Shown one piece after another: positions 7,866 through 15,707 of a DNA stretch of 64,000 nt. The number at the start of each line of letters is the position of its first letter. Position 1 is the first letter of the stretch. A model generated the notes under the pieces. That model did not search any database, was not told where the DNA came from, and saw only the letters and a list, made by a program, of their open reading frames with translations. Source of the DNA: Nocardioides sp. QY071 (GTDB taxonomy: Bacteria; Actinomycetota; Actinomycetes; Propionibacteriales; Nocardioidaceae); assembly GCF_029961765.1 (NCBI RefSeq), contig NZ_CP124681.1:3410001-3474000 (forward strand), read 5' to 3'. The translations under genes and the position numbers were made by a program.

Positions 7866-8930
7866 GTGCCGACCGCAGCTGACCTCCTGAGCACCGCCGC
7901 CCGCAACGCCTGGGCGATCTCGCCCCTCGGCGACGGCGTCGAGCAGTACGACGGCCTGCCGGCCACCGTGCTGTCCGACGCCCCGCACCGGCGGCTGGTG
8001 CGCTACGACCGGACCACCGCCGCCCGGGTCCCACGCCCGGTGCTCCTCGTCCCGCCGCTGGCCGTCTCGGCCCGCTGCTTCGACCTGCGTCCCGGCCAGA
8101 GCCTGGCCGGCCACCTGCTGGAGGCCGGCCGGGCGACGTACCTGGTCGACTACGGGCGGATCACCTTCGCCGACCGCGGCATGGGCTTCGAGGCCTGGGT
8201 CGACGACATCCTCCCGACCGCCATCCACGCCGTGCTCGCCGACCACGCGGCCGGCGGCGACGAGGCCGACGGCGTCGACCTGGTCGGCTGGTCGCTCGGC
8301 GGCACGATGAGCCTGCTCACCGCCGCCGCTCACCCCGACCTGCCGATCGCGTCGCTGACCGCCTTCGGCACCCCGATCGACTACACGCAGATCCCGGCCG
8401 TCCAGCCGCTGGTCGTCGCGGATCGCCTGCTCGGCACCCGCGCCGTCACCGCGCCCACCGCCGCCCTCGGCGGTGTGCCGCGGCACCTGGTCCGGGCGAG
8501 CTACCGGGCGATGGCGCCCAGGCGCGAGCTGACCAAGGCCGTGCACCTGGCCAAGAACATCCTCGACACCGAGGCGCTCGCGCGCACCGGTGCCATCGAC
8601 GGCTTCATCGGCGAGATGCCCGGCTACCCGGGACGGGCCTACCACCAGATCCACACCCGGCTGATGGTCCGCAACGAGCTGGCCTCCGGCACCGTGCGGC
8701 TCAGCCGCAAGCGCGAGGTCCGGCTGGCCGACGTGCGCACGCCGGTGCTGTTCGTCGGCAGCGAGAGTGACAACATCGCCGACGGCCCGGCCGTGCGGGC
8801 CGGGACGGACGTCGTGCCGGGCGCCCGGTACGCCGCCGCCGACGGCCTCAGTCACCTCGGCCTCGTCGCCGGCCCGAAGGCCGCCGAGATCAGCTGGCCG
8901 CTGCTCGACGCCTTCCTCGACAGGCCCTGA
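7866..8930 (+). CDS. Alpha/beta hydrolase related to PHA synthase/depolymerase-like proteins
   Basis: This 354-residue protein has the alpha/beta hydrolase core. An oxyanion region lies in PVLLVPPLAVSARCFDL, the nucleophile elbow is GWSLGG (near residue 143), an acidic residue is in VGSESDNIAD, and the catalytic His is in GLSHLGL. The sequence around the elbow (YGRITFADRGMGFEAWVDDI) resembles class III PHA synthases. Here the nucleophile is Ser rather than the synthase Cys, so hydrolysis or transacylation is more likely than polymerisation. The GTG start has no clear ribosome-binding site. A strong hairpin follows the stop. Confidence 0.78.
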   Translation: MPTAADLLSTAARNAWAISPLGDGVEQYDGLPATVLSDAPHRRLVRYDRTTAARVPRPVLLVPPLAVSARCFDLRPGQSLAGHLLEAGRATYLVDYGRITFADRGMGFEAWVDDILPTAIHAVLADHAAGGDEADGVDLVGWSLGGTMSLLTAAAHPDLPIASLTAFGTPIDYTQIPAVQPLVVADRLLGTRAVTAPTAALGGVPRHLVRASYRAMAPRRELTKAVHLAKNILDTEALARTGAIDGFIGEMPGYPGRAYHQIHTRLMVRNELASGTVRLSRKREVRLADVRTPVLFVGSESDNIADGPAVRAGTDVVPGARYAAADGLSHLGLVAGPKAAEISWPLLDAFLDRP

Positions 8931-8936
8931 GACGCC

Positions 8937-8970
8937 GACCGGCCCGGTCCCCGAGGGGGCCGGGCCGGTC
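8937..8970. terminator. Bidirectional terminator hairpin
   Basis: A 15-nt arm beginning GACCGGCCCGG pairs with 8956-8970 around a short loop, with one G-T pair. It lies between two convergent genes (stops at 8930 and 8984) and can terminate both. Confidence 0.75.
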
Positions 8971-8983
8971 GTACGACGATCGG

Positions 8984-10468
8984 TCAGTGCCCGCCGTGGG
9001 CACCGGCCGGCGCGTCGGCCTTCGCCGGCAGCAGCAGCGACATCGCGATCACCACGAGGCCGATCACGGCACCCGCGAAGAACGCCCACTGCAGGCCGCC
9101 CATGAAGGCGTCGGCCGGCGAGCTGCCCGACTCCGCGAGGCTCTCGGTGCGGTTGGTCATGATCACGACCAGCAGCGCGGTGCCGATGGCGCCGGCGACC
9201 TGCTGGAGCGTGCCGAGCAGCGAGCTGCCGTGTGAGTACAGCTGCGGCGCCAGGTCGCCCAGGCCGATGGTGAACACCGGCGTGAAGATGGTCGCCAGGC
9301 TGGCCATCAGCGCGACGTGCAGCGCGACGAGCACGGCGTACGGCGTGTCGACGCCGATCCGGCTCAGCCCGAACAGCAGCGCCACCATGACGACCGAGCC
9401 GGGGATGACCAGCGGCCGGGCGCCGATGCGGTCGAAGACCTTGCCGACCTGCGGGCCGAGCAGGCCCATGGTCAGGCCACCGGGCATGACCAGCAGGCCG
9501 GTCTGCAGCTCGCTGAGGCCGCGCAGGTTCTGCAGGTAGAGCGGCAGCAGCAGCATCGAGCCGAGGAACGCCATGAAGCCGGCCGACATCAGGATCAGCG
9601 ACACCGTGAAGTTGCGGACCTTCAGGGTGCGCAGGTCCATCAGCGGCCGGTCCGAGCGCTGCAGGAACAGCTGATAGCCGGCGAAGGCCGCGATCAGCAC
9701 GACGCCCGCACCGATGAGCAGCGCCGGCTCGGGCCAGTCGGCGTTGCCGACCTTGCTCAGGCCGAACACGAAGGTGCTGAAGCCACCGGCCGCGAGCACC
9801 ACGCTCAGCCAGCTGATCGGGCTGCGGTTGGTCTCGCCGACGTTCTCGAGCTGGCGCAGGCCGAAGAAGCCGACCAGCACGGCGATCGGGAGGACGACCG
9901 CGAAGATCAGCCGCCACGAGCCGAAGTGGAGCAGCACGCCGGACACCGCCGGACCGAGCGCCGGGGCGCAGGACATCGCGAGGGTGACCTGGCCCATCAC
10001 GCGACCGCGGTCCTCGGCGGCGACGACCGTCATCAGGGTGGTCATCAGCAGCGGCATCATGACCGCCGTACCGCCGGCCTGGACGACGCGGCCGACCAGC
10101 AGCACACCGAACGTCGGCGCGAGCGCGGCGACGAGGGTGCCGACGCTGAAGGTCAGCATCGCGGTGGCGTACGCCGTGCGCGTGGTCACCCGCTGCAGGA
10201 ACCAGCCCGTCACCGGGATCACCGCGGCCATGGTCAGCATGAACACGGTCAGCGACCACTGGGCGGTGGTCTCGGTGATCTTGAAGTCGGTCATCAACCG
10301 CGGGACCGCGTTGACGAGGGTGGTCTCGTTGAGGATCACGACGAAGGTCGCCGCGACCAGCAGCTTGATGACGAGCGGAGTCCGCCCCGGGGTCGCCGGG
10401 GCGCTCGTGAACTCCTGCTCGAAGGCGGCGAGGTCGCCGGTCTCAGCGGGTCCGGAGGGCGCAGTCAT
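8984..10468 (-). CDS. MFS drug efflux transporter, DHA2 (EmrB/QacA) type
   Basis: This 494-residue membrane protein has about 14 hydrophobic helices. It shows the DHA2 signatures VNAVPRLMTDF in helix 1, FMLTMAAVIPVTGWFLQRV, and the motif C-like sequence ALGPAVSGVLLHFGSWRLIFAV. It probably exports a hydrophobic drug by proton antiport. The ATG at 10468 is chosen over the upstream frame because AGGACC lies 6 nt upstream and the extension to 10516 is not conserved in type. No regulator is adjacent. The 350 bp upstream hold a palindromic repeat cluster and the next gene on the same strand. Confidence 0.88.
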   Translation of the reverse strand: MTAPSGPAETGDLAAFEQEFTSAPATPGRTPLVIKLLVAATFVVILNETTLVNAVPRLMTDFKITETTAQWSLTVFMLTMAAVIPVTGWFLQRVTTRTAYATAMLTFSVGTLVAALAPTFGVLLVGRVVQAGGTAVMMPLLMTTLMTVVAAEDRGRVMGQVTLAMSCAPALGPAVSGVLLHFGSWRLIFAVVLPIAVLVGFFGLRQLENVGETNRSPISWLSVVLAAGGFSTFVFGLSKVGNADWPEPALLIGAGVVLIAAFAGYQLFLQRSDRPLMDLRTLKVRNFTVSLILMSAGFMAFLGSMLLLPLYLQNLRGLSELQTGLLVMPGGLTMGLLGPQVGKVFDRIGARPLVIPGSVVMVALLFGLSRIGVDTPYAVLVALHVALMASLATIFTPVFTIGLGDLAPQLYSHGSSLLGTLQQVAGAIGTALLVVIMTNRTESLAESGSSPADAFMGGLQWAFFAGAVIGLVVIAMSLLLPAKADAPAGAHGGH

Positions 10469-10703
10469 GACAGGTCCTATCGGTTGGTGGCAGGGTCTGG
10501 CGGTGGCCGACCCCATGACGCCGGGCGGTTCGGGCTGGCCGTCGCTTCACAAGTACGACGAACCGGCCGTCACCAGATCGACATGGCGAGCCGAGAAAAT
10601 TCATCGGCCGCACCGTCGGGGCGCTGACAGGAGTCAATCGTCCAGCACCGACAGTCATTCCCGCCACTGGTTAAAAACGCCTCACCAAACCCCACCAGTC
10701 ACA
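10469..10703. other. Intergenic region without a recognised gene
   Basis: These 235 bases separate the MFS start from the repeat cluster. They contain no supported coding region. They are less GC-rich than the flanking genes in 10590-10703 and presumably carry the MFS promoter, which I cannot place. Confidence 0.5.
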
Positions 10704-10813
10704 AGTTTCACCGGTCGGCCGGTGAAACTGGCGAGCCTGGACGACGAAACCGGCGCTTGGACGATGAAGTTTCCTCGTCCAAGCGCGAGTTTCACCGGTC
10801 GGCCGGTGAAACT
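10704..10813. repeat. Composite palindromic repeat (two identical hairpins flanking a third)
   Basis: Two identical 26-nt copies at 10704-10729 and 10788-10813 each form a perfect hairpin: AGTTTCACCGG, loop TCGG, CCGGTGAAACT. Between them, GCGCTTGGACGA (10753-10764) and TCGTCCAAGCGC (10775-10786) form a perfect 12-bp stem. The design resembles REP/BIME elements. It lies just after the stop of the quinone oxidoreductase-like gene, which ends at 10818. Confidence 0.85.
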
Positions 10814-10817
10814 CCCG

Positions 10818-11792
10818 TCAGCGGGTGAAGACGATCTTCCCGAAGACGTCTCCGGCAGCCATCGCCGCGAACCCGTCGCGGGCCTCGGTCATCGGCAGCA
10901 CCCGGTCGATGACCGGACGCACACCGGTGCTGTCGAGCAGGTTGACCAGCCCGGCGAGCTCGCCGCGGGTGCCCATCGTCGAGCCGATCACCGACAGCTG
11001 GAGGAAGAAGATCCGGGTCAGCTCGGCGTCGTCGAGGTCGGGACCGGAGGTGGTGCCCGAGATGACGATGCGGCCGCCCGGGCGCAGCGCGCGGATCGAG
11101 TGCGACCAGGTCGCGCGGCCCACGGTCTCCATGACGGCGTCGACCTTCACCGGCAGCCGCGCGCCGGACTCGAAGACCTCGTGCGCGCCGAGCTCGAGCG
11201 CCTTGGCCCGCTTGGCCTCGTCGCGGCTGGTCGCGAGCACGCGCAGGCCGCCGGCCCGCGCGAGCGCGATGAGGGCGGTGGCGACGCCGCCGCCGGCACC
11301 CTGCACGAGCACGGTGTCGCCCGCCTTGAGCGCGCCCTGCGTGAAGAGCATCCGGTACGCCGTCAGCCAGGCCGTCGGCAGGCAGGCCGCCTCCTCGAAG
11401 GACATGGACGCGGGCTTCGGCACCACGTTGCGCCGCGGCACGATCACCTTGTCGGCGAAGGTGCCCTGGTGCCGCTCGGAGAGCAGCGAGCGCCGCGGGT
11501 CGAAGGTCTCGTCGCCGGTCCAGTCGGGGTCGGAGACGACCGCGTGCACGACGACCTCGTTGCCGTCCTCGTCGTACCCGGCGGCGTCGCAGCCCAGGAT
11601 CATCGGCAGCGCCTCGGCCCTCAGCCCCACCCCGCGCAGCGACCAGAGGTCGTGGTGGTTCAGCGAGGCGGCCTTGACGGTGACCGTGGTCCAGCCGTCG
11701 GGTGCGACCGGGTCGGGGCGCTCCCCGAGCACGAGACCGGTCAGCGGGTCTTCGGACGAGTTGGCGAAGGAGTCGGCGTAGACGGCGAACAT
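10818..11792 (-). CDS. Zinc-type/quinone oxidoreductase of the MDR superfamily
   Basis: This 324-residue medium-chain dehydrogenase/reductase has the GroES-like N-terminal domain (VTVKAASLNHHDLWSLRG, ILGCDAAG). The Rossmann motif VLVQGAGGGVATALIALA is near residue 160. A substrate region NVVPKPASMSFEEAACLPTAWLTAYR precedes it. No structural-zinc Cys cluster is present, which favours a quinone/enoyl-type reductase using NADPH. The ATG at 11792 follows TAGCGT by 7 nt (leaderless pattern). Malic enzyme ends 21 nt upstream on the same strand, so it may also be read from that promoter. Confidence 0.85.
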   Translation of the reverse strand: MFAVYADSFANSSEDPLTGLVLGERPDPVAPDGWTTVTVKAASLNHHDLWSLRGVGLRAEALPMILGCDAAGYDEDGNEVVVHAVVSDPDWTGDETFDPRRSLLSERHQGTFADKVIVPRRNVVPKPASMSFEEAACLPTAWLTAYRMLFTQGALKAGDTVLVQGAGGGVATALIALARAGGLRVLATSRDEAKRAKALELGAHEVFESGARLPVKVDAVMETVGRATWSHSIRALRPGGRIVISGTTSGPDLDDAELTRIFFLQLSVIGSTMGTRGELAGLVNLLDSTGVRPVIDRVLPMTEARDGFAAMAAGDVFGKIVFTR

Positions 11793-11799
11793 GACCCTG

Positions 11800-11805
11800 A
11801 CGCTA
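11800..11805 (-). promoter_or_regulatory. Candidate -10 element of a leaderless transcript
   Basis: On the minus strand TAGCGT is followed by 7 nt and the ATG at 11792. No Shine-Dalgarno sequence is seen. Confidence 0.5.
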
Positions 11806-11813
11806 GTGGCCGA

Positions 11814-13007
11814 TCAGATCCGAGCGACACCGTCTCGTCGTGCGGCGTCCGCCACAGCGGCGGCGACCGCGGGGCCGACCCGCGGGTCGAACGGCGAGGG
11901 GATGACCAGGTCCTCGGACAGGTCGTCGCCGACCAGCGTGGCGAGCGCGTCGGCCGCGGCGACCTTCATGCCCTCGGTGATCGCGCTCGCGTGCACGTCG
12001 AAGGCGCCCCGGAAGATGCCCGGGAAGGCCAGCACGTTGTTGATCTGGTTGGGGAAGTCCGAGCGACCGGTGGCGACGACCCGCGCGTGGCGGTGCGCCA
12101 CGTCGGGGTGGACCTCCGGGTTCGGGTTGGCCATCGCGAAGATGATCGCGTCGTCGGCCATCGTGGCCACGACCTCCTCGGGCACGGTGCCGCCGGAGAC
12201 GCCGATGTAGACGTCGGCGCCGTCGAAGGCCTCGGCGAGCGTGCCGCGCCGGCCGCACTGGTCGGCGGTGAGCTCGGCGAGCGCCTTCTTGGCCGAGGTC
12301 AGGTCGGTGCGGTCCGAGCTCACGACGCCCTTGCGGTCGGTGACCGCGATGTCCTTGATGCCGGCCGCGAGCAGGATCTTCGCGATCGCCACGCCGGCGG
12401 CGCCGGCGCCCGAGATGACCACGCGGGTCGACTCCGGGGTCCGGCCGGTCAGCTTGAGCGCGTTGACGAGCGCGGCCAGGGTCACCACGGCGGTGCCGTG
12501 CTGGTCGTCGTGGAAGACGGGGATGTCGAGGGCCTCCTTGAGGCGGTCCTCGATCTCGAAGCAGCGCGGGGCCGAGATGTCCTCGAGGTTGATGCCGCCG
12601 AAGCTCGGCGCGAGCCGGACGACGGTCTCGATGATCTCCTCGACGTCGGTGGTCGCCAGGCAGATCGGGATGCCGTCGACGCCGCCGAACTGCTTGAACA
12701 GCACCGCCTTGCCCTCCATCACCGGCATCGCGGCGGCCGGGCCGATGTCGCCCAGGCCCAGCACGGCGGTGCCGTCGGTGACGATCGCGACGGTGTTGGG
12801 GACCCACGTGTAGTGGCGGGTCAGGCCGGGGTCGGCGGCGATGGCCTCGCACACCTCGGCCACACCGGGGGTGTAGGCCAGCGAGAGCTGGTCGCGGGTG
12901 CTGACATCGGCCGTGGGTACGGTCGCCATCTTCCCGCCGAGGTGCAGATCGAAGACCGGCTCACCCGCGCGCGGGTGGGAGGGAAGAACGTCGTCAGCCA
13001 CGGTCAT
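11814..13007 (-). CDS. NAD(P)-dependent malic enzyme
   Basis: This 397-residue short-form malic enzyme oxidatively decarboxylates malate to pyruvate. It has SLAYTPGVAEVC near the N terminus and the metal/substrate region PVFHDDQHGTAVV at about residue 160. The cofactor Rossmann motif VVISGAGAAGVAIAKIL follows, and ANPNPEVHPD and RSDFPNQINNVLAFPGIFRG are typical C-terminal family segments. There is no phosphotransacetylase extension. The ATG at 13007 has AGGA 7 nt upstream. A frame extending to 13130 would run into the sodX gene and has shadow-like sequence. Confidence 0.94.
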   Translation of the reverse strand: MTVADDVLPSHPRAGEPVFDLHLGGKMATVPTADVSTRDQLSLAYTPGVAEVCEAIAADPGLTRHYTWVPNTVAIVTDGTAVLGLGDIGPAAAMPVMEGKAVLFKQFGGVDGIPICLATTDVEEIIETVVRLAPSFGGINLEDISAPRCFEIEDRLKEALDIPVFHDDQHGTAVVTLAALVNALKLTGRTPESTRVVISGAGAAGVAIAKILLAAGIKDIAVTDRKGVVSSDRTDLTSAKKALAELTADQCGRRGTLAEAFDGADVYIGVSGGTVPEEVVATMADDAIIFAMANPNPEVHPDVAHRHARVVATGRSDFPNQINNVLAFPGIFRGAFDVHASAITEGMKVAAADALATLVGDDLSEDLVIPSPFDPRVGPAVAAAVADAARRDGVARI

Positions 13008-13059
13008 CCATCCTTTCACACCGTCCGGCCCGACAGCCGACGTGTCCGGATGGGACGGG

Positions 13060-13383
13060 TCACAGCCATCGGGGCCACGGCCACACCCGAGCCCGTACGA
13101 CGCCCGCGACGTCGGCGTCCGGCACGGCACCGCGGTGGCGGGAGTCCACGCCGGCGTCGGCGTTGTCGCTGAGCAGCCACCAGCCGCTCCCCCGGCGTCC
13201 GGCGACCCGCTTCACCGCGAGGGTCCCGTCGGCGAAGCGGGCGACGACGACGCGACCGGGGCGCACGCGCGCGCCGTACAGGACCAGCAGGCGCTGGCCG
13301 GGCCGCAGCGCGGGCCGCATGGAATCGCCCCGGACGACGGCGATGCCGACCCGACGCCGACCTCCCGTTGCCGCTCGATCCAT
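13060..13383 (-). CDS. sodX: Nickel superoxide dismutase maturation protease SodX (S26 family)
   Basis: This 107-residue S24/S26-type serine peptidase has the catalytic Ser in RGDSMRPALRPG (Ser21) and the general-base Lys in LAVKRVAG (Lys58). It has no membrane anchor, unlike type I signal peptidases, so it acts in the cytosol. SodX removes the SodN propeptide so that His1 of the nickel hook becomes the N terminus. The gene is divergent from sodN with 58 bp between starts, the usual actinobacterial arrangement. The ATG at 13383 was chosen because the longer frame would extend into the sodN coding region. Confidence 0.9.
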   Translation of the reverse strand: MDRAATGGRRRVGIAVVRGDSMRPALRPGQRLLVLYGARVRPGRVVVARFADGTLAVKRVAGRRGSGWWLLSDNADAGVDSRHRGAVPDADVAGVVRARVWPWPRWL

Positions 13384-13441
13384 GACGAGTAGTGTCGCAG
13401 GCAGCAAGTACCTGCCCGCCCGAACCTCTGAGAGGACCGAC

Positions 13442-13867
13442 ATGTTCTCCCGTATCGCCGAATCGATTCGCGCGGCCTTCGTGGCCCCCACCGTCGACGT
13501 CTCCGCCCACTGCGACCTGCCCTGCGGTGTCTACGACCCCGCCCAGGCCCGCATCGAGGCCGAGTCGGTCAAGGCCGTCATCGCCAAGGCGCTCGACAGT
13601 GACGACGCCGACTTCCGCACCCGCGCCATCCTGATCAAGGAGCAGCGCTCCGAGCTCGTCAAGCACCACCTGTGGGTGCTGTGGACCGACTACTTCAAGC
13701 CCCCGCACTTCGAGGCCTACCCGCAGCTGCACACGCTGGTCAACGAGGCCACCAAGCTCGCCGGCGCGACCGGAACCAAGGGCACCCTCGACCTGGCCAA
13801 GGCCGACGAGCTGCTCGCGAAGATCGACGAGATCGCCGAGATCTTCTGGGCGACCAAGAAGGCCTGA
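13442..13867 (+). CDS. sodN: Nickel superoxide dismutase SodN precursor
   Basis: This 141-residue precursor contains the nickel hook HCDLPCGVY at residues 23-31 (His1, Cys2, Cys6 and Tyr9 of the mature enzyme), followed by a four-helix bundle. A 22-residue propeptide precedes His23 and would be removed by SodX. The enzyme dismutates superoxide in the cytosol and assembles as a homohexamer in known cases. GAGAGGA lies a few bases before the ATG. In Streptomyces, nickel represses the alternative Fe-SOD through Nur. No Nur box could be identified with confidence here. A strong terminator follows. Confidence 0.96.
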   Translation: MFSRIAESIRAAFVAPTVDVSAHCDLPCGVYDPAQARIEAESVKAVIAKALDSDDADFRTRAILIKEQRSELVKHHLWVLWTDYFKPPHFEAYPQLHTLVNEATKLAGATGTKGTLDLAKADELLAKIDEIAEIFWATKKA

Positions 13868-13908
13868 TCCGTTCGGACTAGTCCTTCCGGGCCACAGTGC
13901 CCAGGCCA

Positions 13909-13949
13909 GACGGGCCGCACGTCCATTTCGGGCGTGCGGCCCGTCGTTT
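13909..13949 (+). terminator. sodN terminator
   Basis: GACGGGCCGCACG and CGTGCGGCCCGTC form a perfect 13-bp stem with an 11-nt loop, followed by GTTTT. This is a canonical intrinsic terminator. Confidence 0.85.
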
Positions 13950-13975
13950 TCGTCCCATCAAGGTCCCGGTTCCTT

Positions 13976-14080
13976 TAGCGTGACGGCGAGTCAGGCAAGT
14001 CGTTGTCTGTACCGAAATCACCAACCGACCAGGGAGCACAGGGTCGGGGGGACCCACACCATCCGGAGGGAGAAGTCGCG
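13976..14080 (+). promoter_or_regulatory. Promoter and leader of first Lys-rich paralog
   Basis: TAGCGT (13976-13981) is followed by GACGGCGAGTCAGGC, aligning with the promoter-leader of the next two paralogs. The leader is about 90 nt and ends with GGAGGGAG before the ATG. A GGGGGGACCCA tract recalls one piece of the c-di-AMP (ydaO) riboswitch, but the rest of that motif is not evident. Confidence 0.5.
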
Positions 14081-14866
14081 ATGCATCGCGCCCTTTTCAA
14101 GATGTTCATCGGCCTGGCGGTTGCGCTCGGTCTGACCTTCACGACGGCGTCCGTCGCGTCGGCCACCCCGGCGGCCCCGGCCGCGACGCAGGCAGCAGAG
14201 CCTGACTGCAGCGCCCAGGGCGCAGCCCTGACCAAGGCGTACAACAACTACGCCGCCGCCAACGCGTACGTCGCTGCGGCCGACGCCAAGGTCAAGAAGC
14301 TCAAGAAGAAGCTCAAGAAGGCCAAGAAGCACCACGCGCCGGCCAAGAAGATCAAGAAGCTGAAGAAGAAGCTCAAGAAGGCCAAGAAGGCCAAGCGCGC
14401 CGGCATCGCGTACCGCAACCAGACCGTCGCGAACTACAACGGCGCCTACTCGGCCTACGCCACTTGCAAGGGCCGCCCGGGTGCCATCCCGCCGGCCACG
14501 CCCGAGCTGCCGATCCAGGCCCTCTGCGACGCGGTCCCGCAGCTTCAGCAGCTGTGCGACCTGTTCCCGACGGTGCTGGACCCGCTGATGAACACCTTCA
14601 ACCAGCTCTGCGCGGCGGCCCCGGCTCAGATGCAGAGCCTGTGCGACGCGTTCAAGGCCGGCCTGGCCGACCCGACCGGCCTGGTCGACATCCTCGAGGC
14701 CACGCTGACCAACCTCGGCCTCGGTGCCGCGGTCGACGCCCTCAAGCCGGTGCTCGACGCGCTCGACTCCGTCGTCAGCCAGCTGGGCGGCGTGCTCGGC
14801 GGCGGCCTGCCGAGCCTGCCCGGCCTGCCGAGCCTGCCCGGTCTGCCGAGCCTCCCCGGTCTGTGA
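14081..14866 (+). CDS. Secreted Lys/Ala-rich coiled-coil protein, paralog 1
   Basis: This 261-residue protein has a signal peptide (MHRALFKMFIGLAVALGLTF, cleavage near SVASATPA). A strongly basic helical segment follows at about residues 67-107, built from near-repeats of LKKKLKKAKK. Next come cysteine-containing helices (ALCDAV, QQLCDLF, SLCDAF) and a C-terminal tail of repeated LPSLPG units. The family is unrecognised. The charge suggests binding to teichoic acids, nucleic acid or other anionic wall polymers. It is the first of three tandem paralogs sharing signal peptide, basic helix and promoter-leader sequence. GGAGGGAG lies upstream of the ATG at 14081. Confidence 0.75.
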   Translation: MHRALFKMFIGLAVALGLTFTTASVASATPAAPAATQAAEPDCSAQGAALTKAYNNYAAANAYVAAADAKVKKLKKKLKKAKKHHAPAKKIKKLKKKLKKAKKAKRAGIAYRNQTVANYNGAYSAYATCKGRPGAIPPATPELPIQALCDAVPQLQQLCDLFPTVLDPLMNTFNQLCAAAPAQMQSLCDAFKAGLADPTGLVDILEATLTNLGLGAAVDALKPVLDALDSVVSQLGGVLGGGLPSLPGLPSLPGLPSLPGL

Positions 14867-14900
14867 TCTGATCGCAGGCAACTGAACAACTGACACGACT

Positions 14901-14932
14901 CAGGACCCCGGGACGAACGTCCCGGGGTCCTG
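14901..14932 (+). terminator. Terminator after paralog 1
   Basis: CAGGACCCCGGGAC and GTCCCGGGGTCCTG form a perfect 14-bp stem with loop GAAC. Confidence 0.82.
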
Positions 14933-14979
14933 TGCGTTCCGCCCTCCACTCCGTCCATGAAGGGCTCACCACGATGCCT

Positions 14980-15081
14980 TAGGGTGACCGGCGAGCCGGG
15001 CATCCTCACGCCCGGTGTCCGCGACCGGTCGTCGGGGAGGGAAGCTGCTGACGGCCGGCCACACCCAAGGGAGAGACCGGC
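14980..15081 (+). promoter_or_regulatory. Promoter and leader of second Lys-rich paralog
   Basis: TAGGGT at 14980-14985 is followed by GACCGGCGAGCCGGGC. A hairpin (CCGGGC with GCCCGG) comes directly after, and the roughly 95-nt leader ends in AAGGGAGAGACCGGC before the ATG. The -35 side GGCTCACCA is shared with paralog 3. Confidence 0.55.
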
Positions 15082-15636
15082 ATGCATCGTGCCCTGCTCA
15101 AGATCGTCCTCGGCGTCGCCGTCGCACTCGGCCTGACGCTGTCCATGGCCCCGGTGGCCTCGGCCGCCCCGTCCGCGCGGGATGCTCGCGCCGCGAGCTG
15201 CACCGTCGAGTACACCGCGGCCCAGGGCGCCTACACCACCTACACCGCCGCGAAGGCCACGGCCGCGAAGCTGGCGAAGAAGGTCGAGAGGCTCAAGAAG
15301 AAGGCCGCCAAGGCGCACGGGCGGGCCGCGGTCAAGCTGGAGAAGAAGCTCGTGAAGGCCAAGGCGCGCAAGCGCGCGGCACGGGCGTTCCTGGTCCAGG
15401 CCACCACCGCGGCGACCGCCACCGGTACGACGTACACCGCGTGCCTGAGCGGCCGCAGCACCGCCATCCCGAGCCAGGTCCCGGCCGGCACCACCCCGCT
15501 CGACTTCCTCGGCGAGGTCCTCGACATGCTCGGCGTCGGCTGGCTGGTCGACCTGCTCGGCCTCGACCGGGTCATCGACATGCTGGGCCTGCGCCCGCTC
15601 CTCGAGGGCCTCGGCCTGGGCGCGATCCTCGACTGA
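15082..15636 (+). CDS. Secreted Lys/Ala-rich protein, paralog 2
   Basis: This 184-residue protein has a signal peptide almost identical to its neighbours (MHRALLKIVLGVAVALGLTL, cleavage near PVASAAP). A Lys/Ala-rich helix follows at about residues 60-100 (KLAKKVERLKKKAAKAHG), with one Cys on each side. The C-terminal segment is Leu/Gly-rich (LDMLGVGWLVDLLGLDRVID). It lacks the LPSLPG tail of paralog 1. The predicted location is outside the cytoplasmic membrane. It has its own promoter-leader and terminator, so it is not simply co-transcribed with paralog 1. Function is unknown. Confidence 0.75.
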   Translation: MHRALLKIVLGVAVALGLTLSMAPVASAAPSARDARAASCTVEYTAAQGAYTTYTAAKATAAKLAKKVERLKKKAAKAHGRAAVKLEKKLVKAKARKRAARAFLVQATTAATATGTTYTACLSGRSTAIPSQVPAGTTPLDFLGEVLDMLGVGWLVDLLGLDRVIDMLGLRPLLEGLGLGAILD

Positions 15637-15651
15637 CGACCACCTGTGGCG

Positions 15652-15680
15652 GGCCCCGGGATGCGACACATTCCGGGACC
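15652..15680 (+). terminator. Terminator-like hairpin after paralog 2
   Basis: GCCCCGGGATG pairs with CATTCCGGGAC around CGACA, mostly with Watson-Crick pairs and with wobble allowed. Confidence 0.55.
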
Positions 15681-15707
15681 TGCTGCATGGAGGCTCACCA
15701 AATGCCA

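Noticed and set aside
7521..10259. Minus-strand open frame of 912 codons.
   Set aside because: It runs antisense through the hydrolase and out of frame through the MFS gene. Recognisable motifs are in the other frames.
10704..10813. CRISPR array considered for the repeated palindromes.
   Set aside because: Only two copies with non-spacer-like interval and no cas genes; each copy is a self-contained palindrome.
14263..14400. Short A/G-rich repeats in paralog 1, first considered as a minisatellite or slippery region.
   Set aside because: The repeats correspond in frame to Lys/Ala codons of a coiled-coil segment and need no separate feature.
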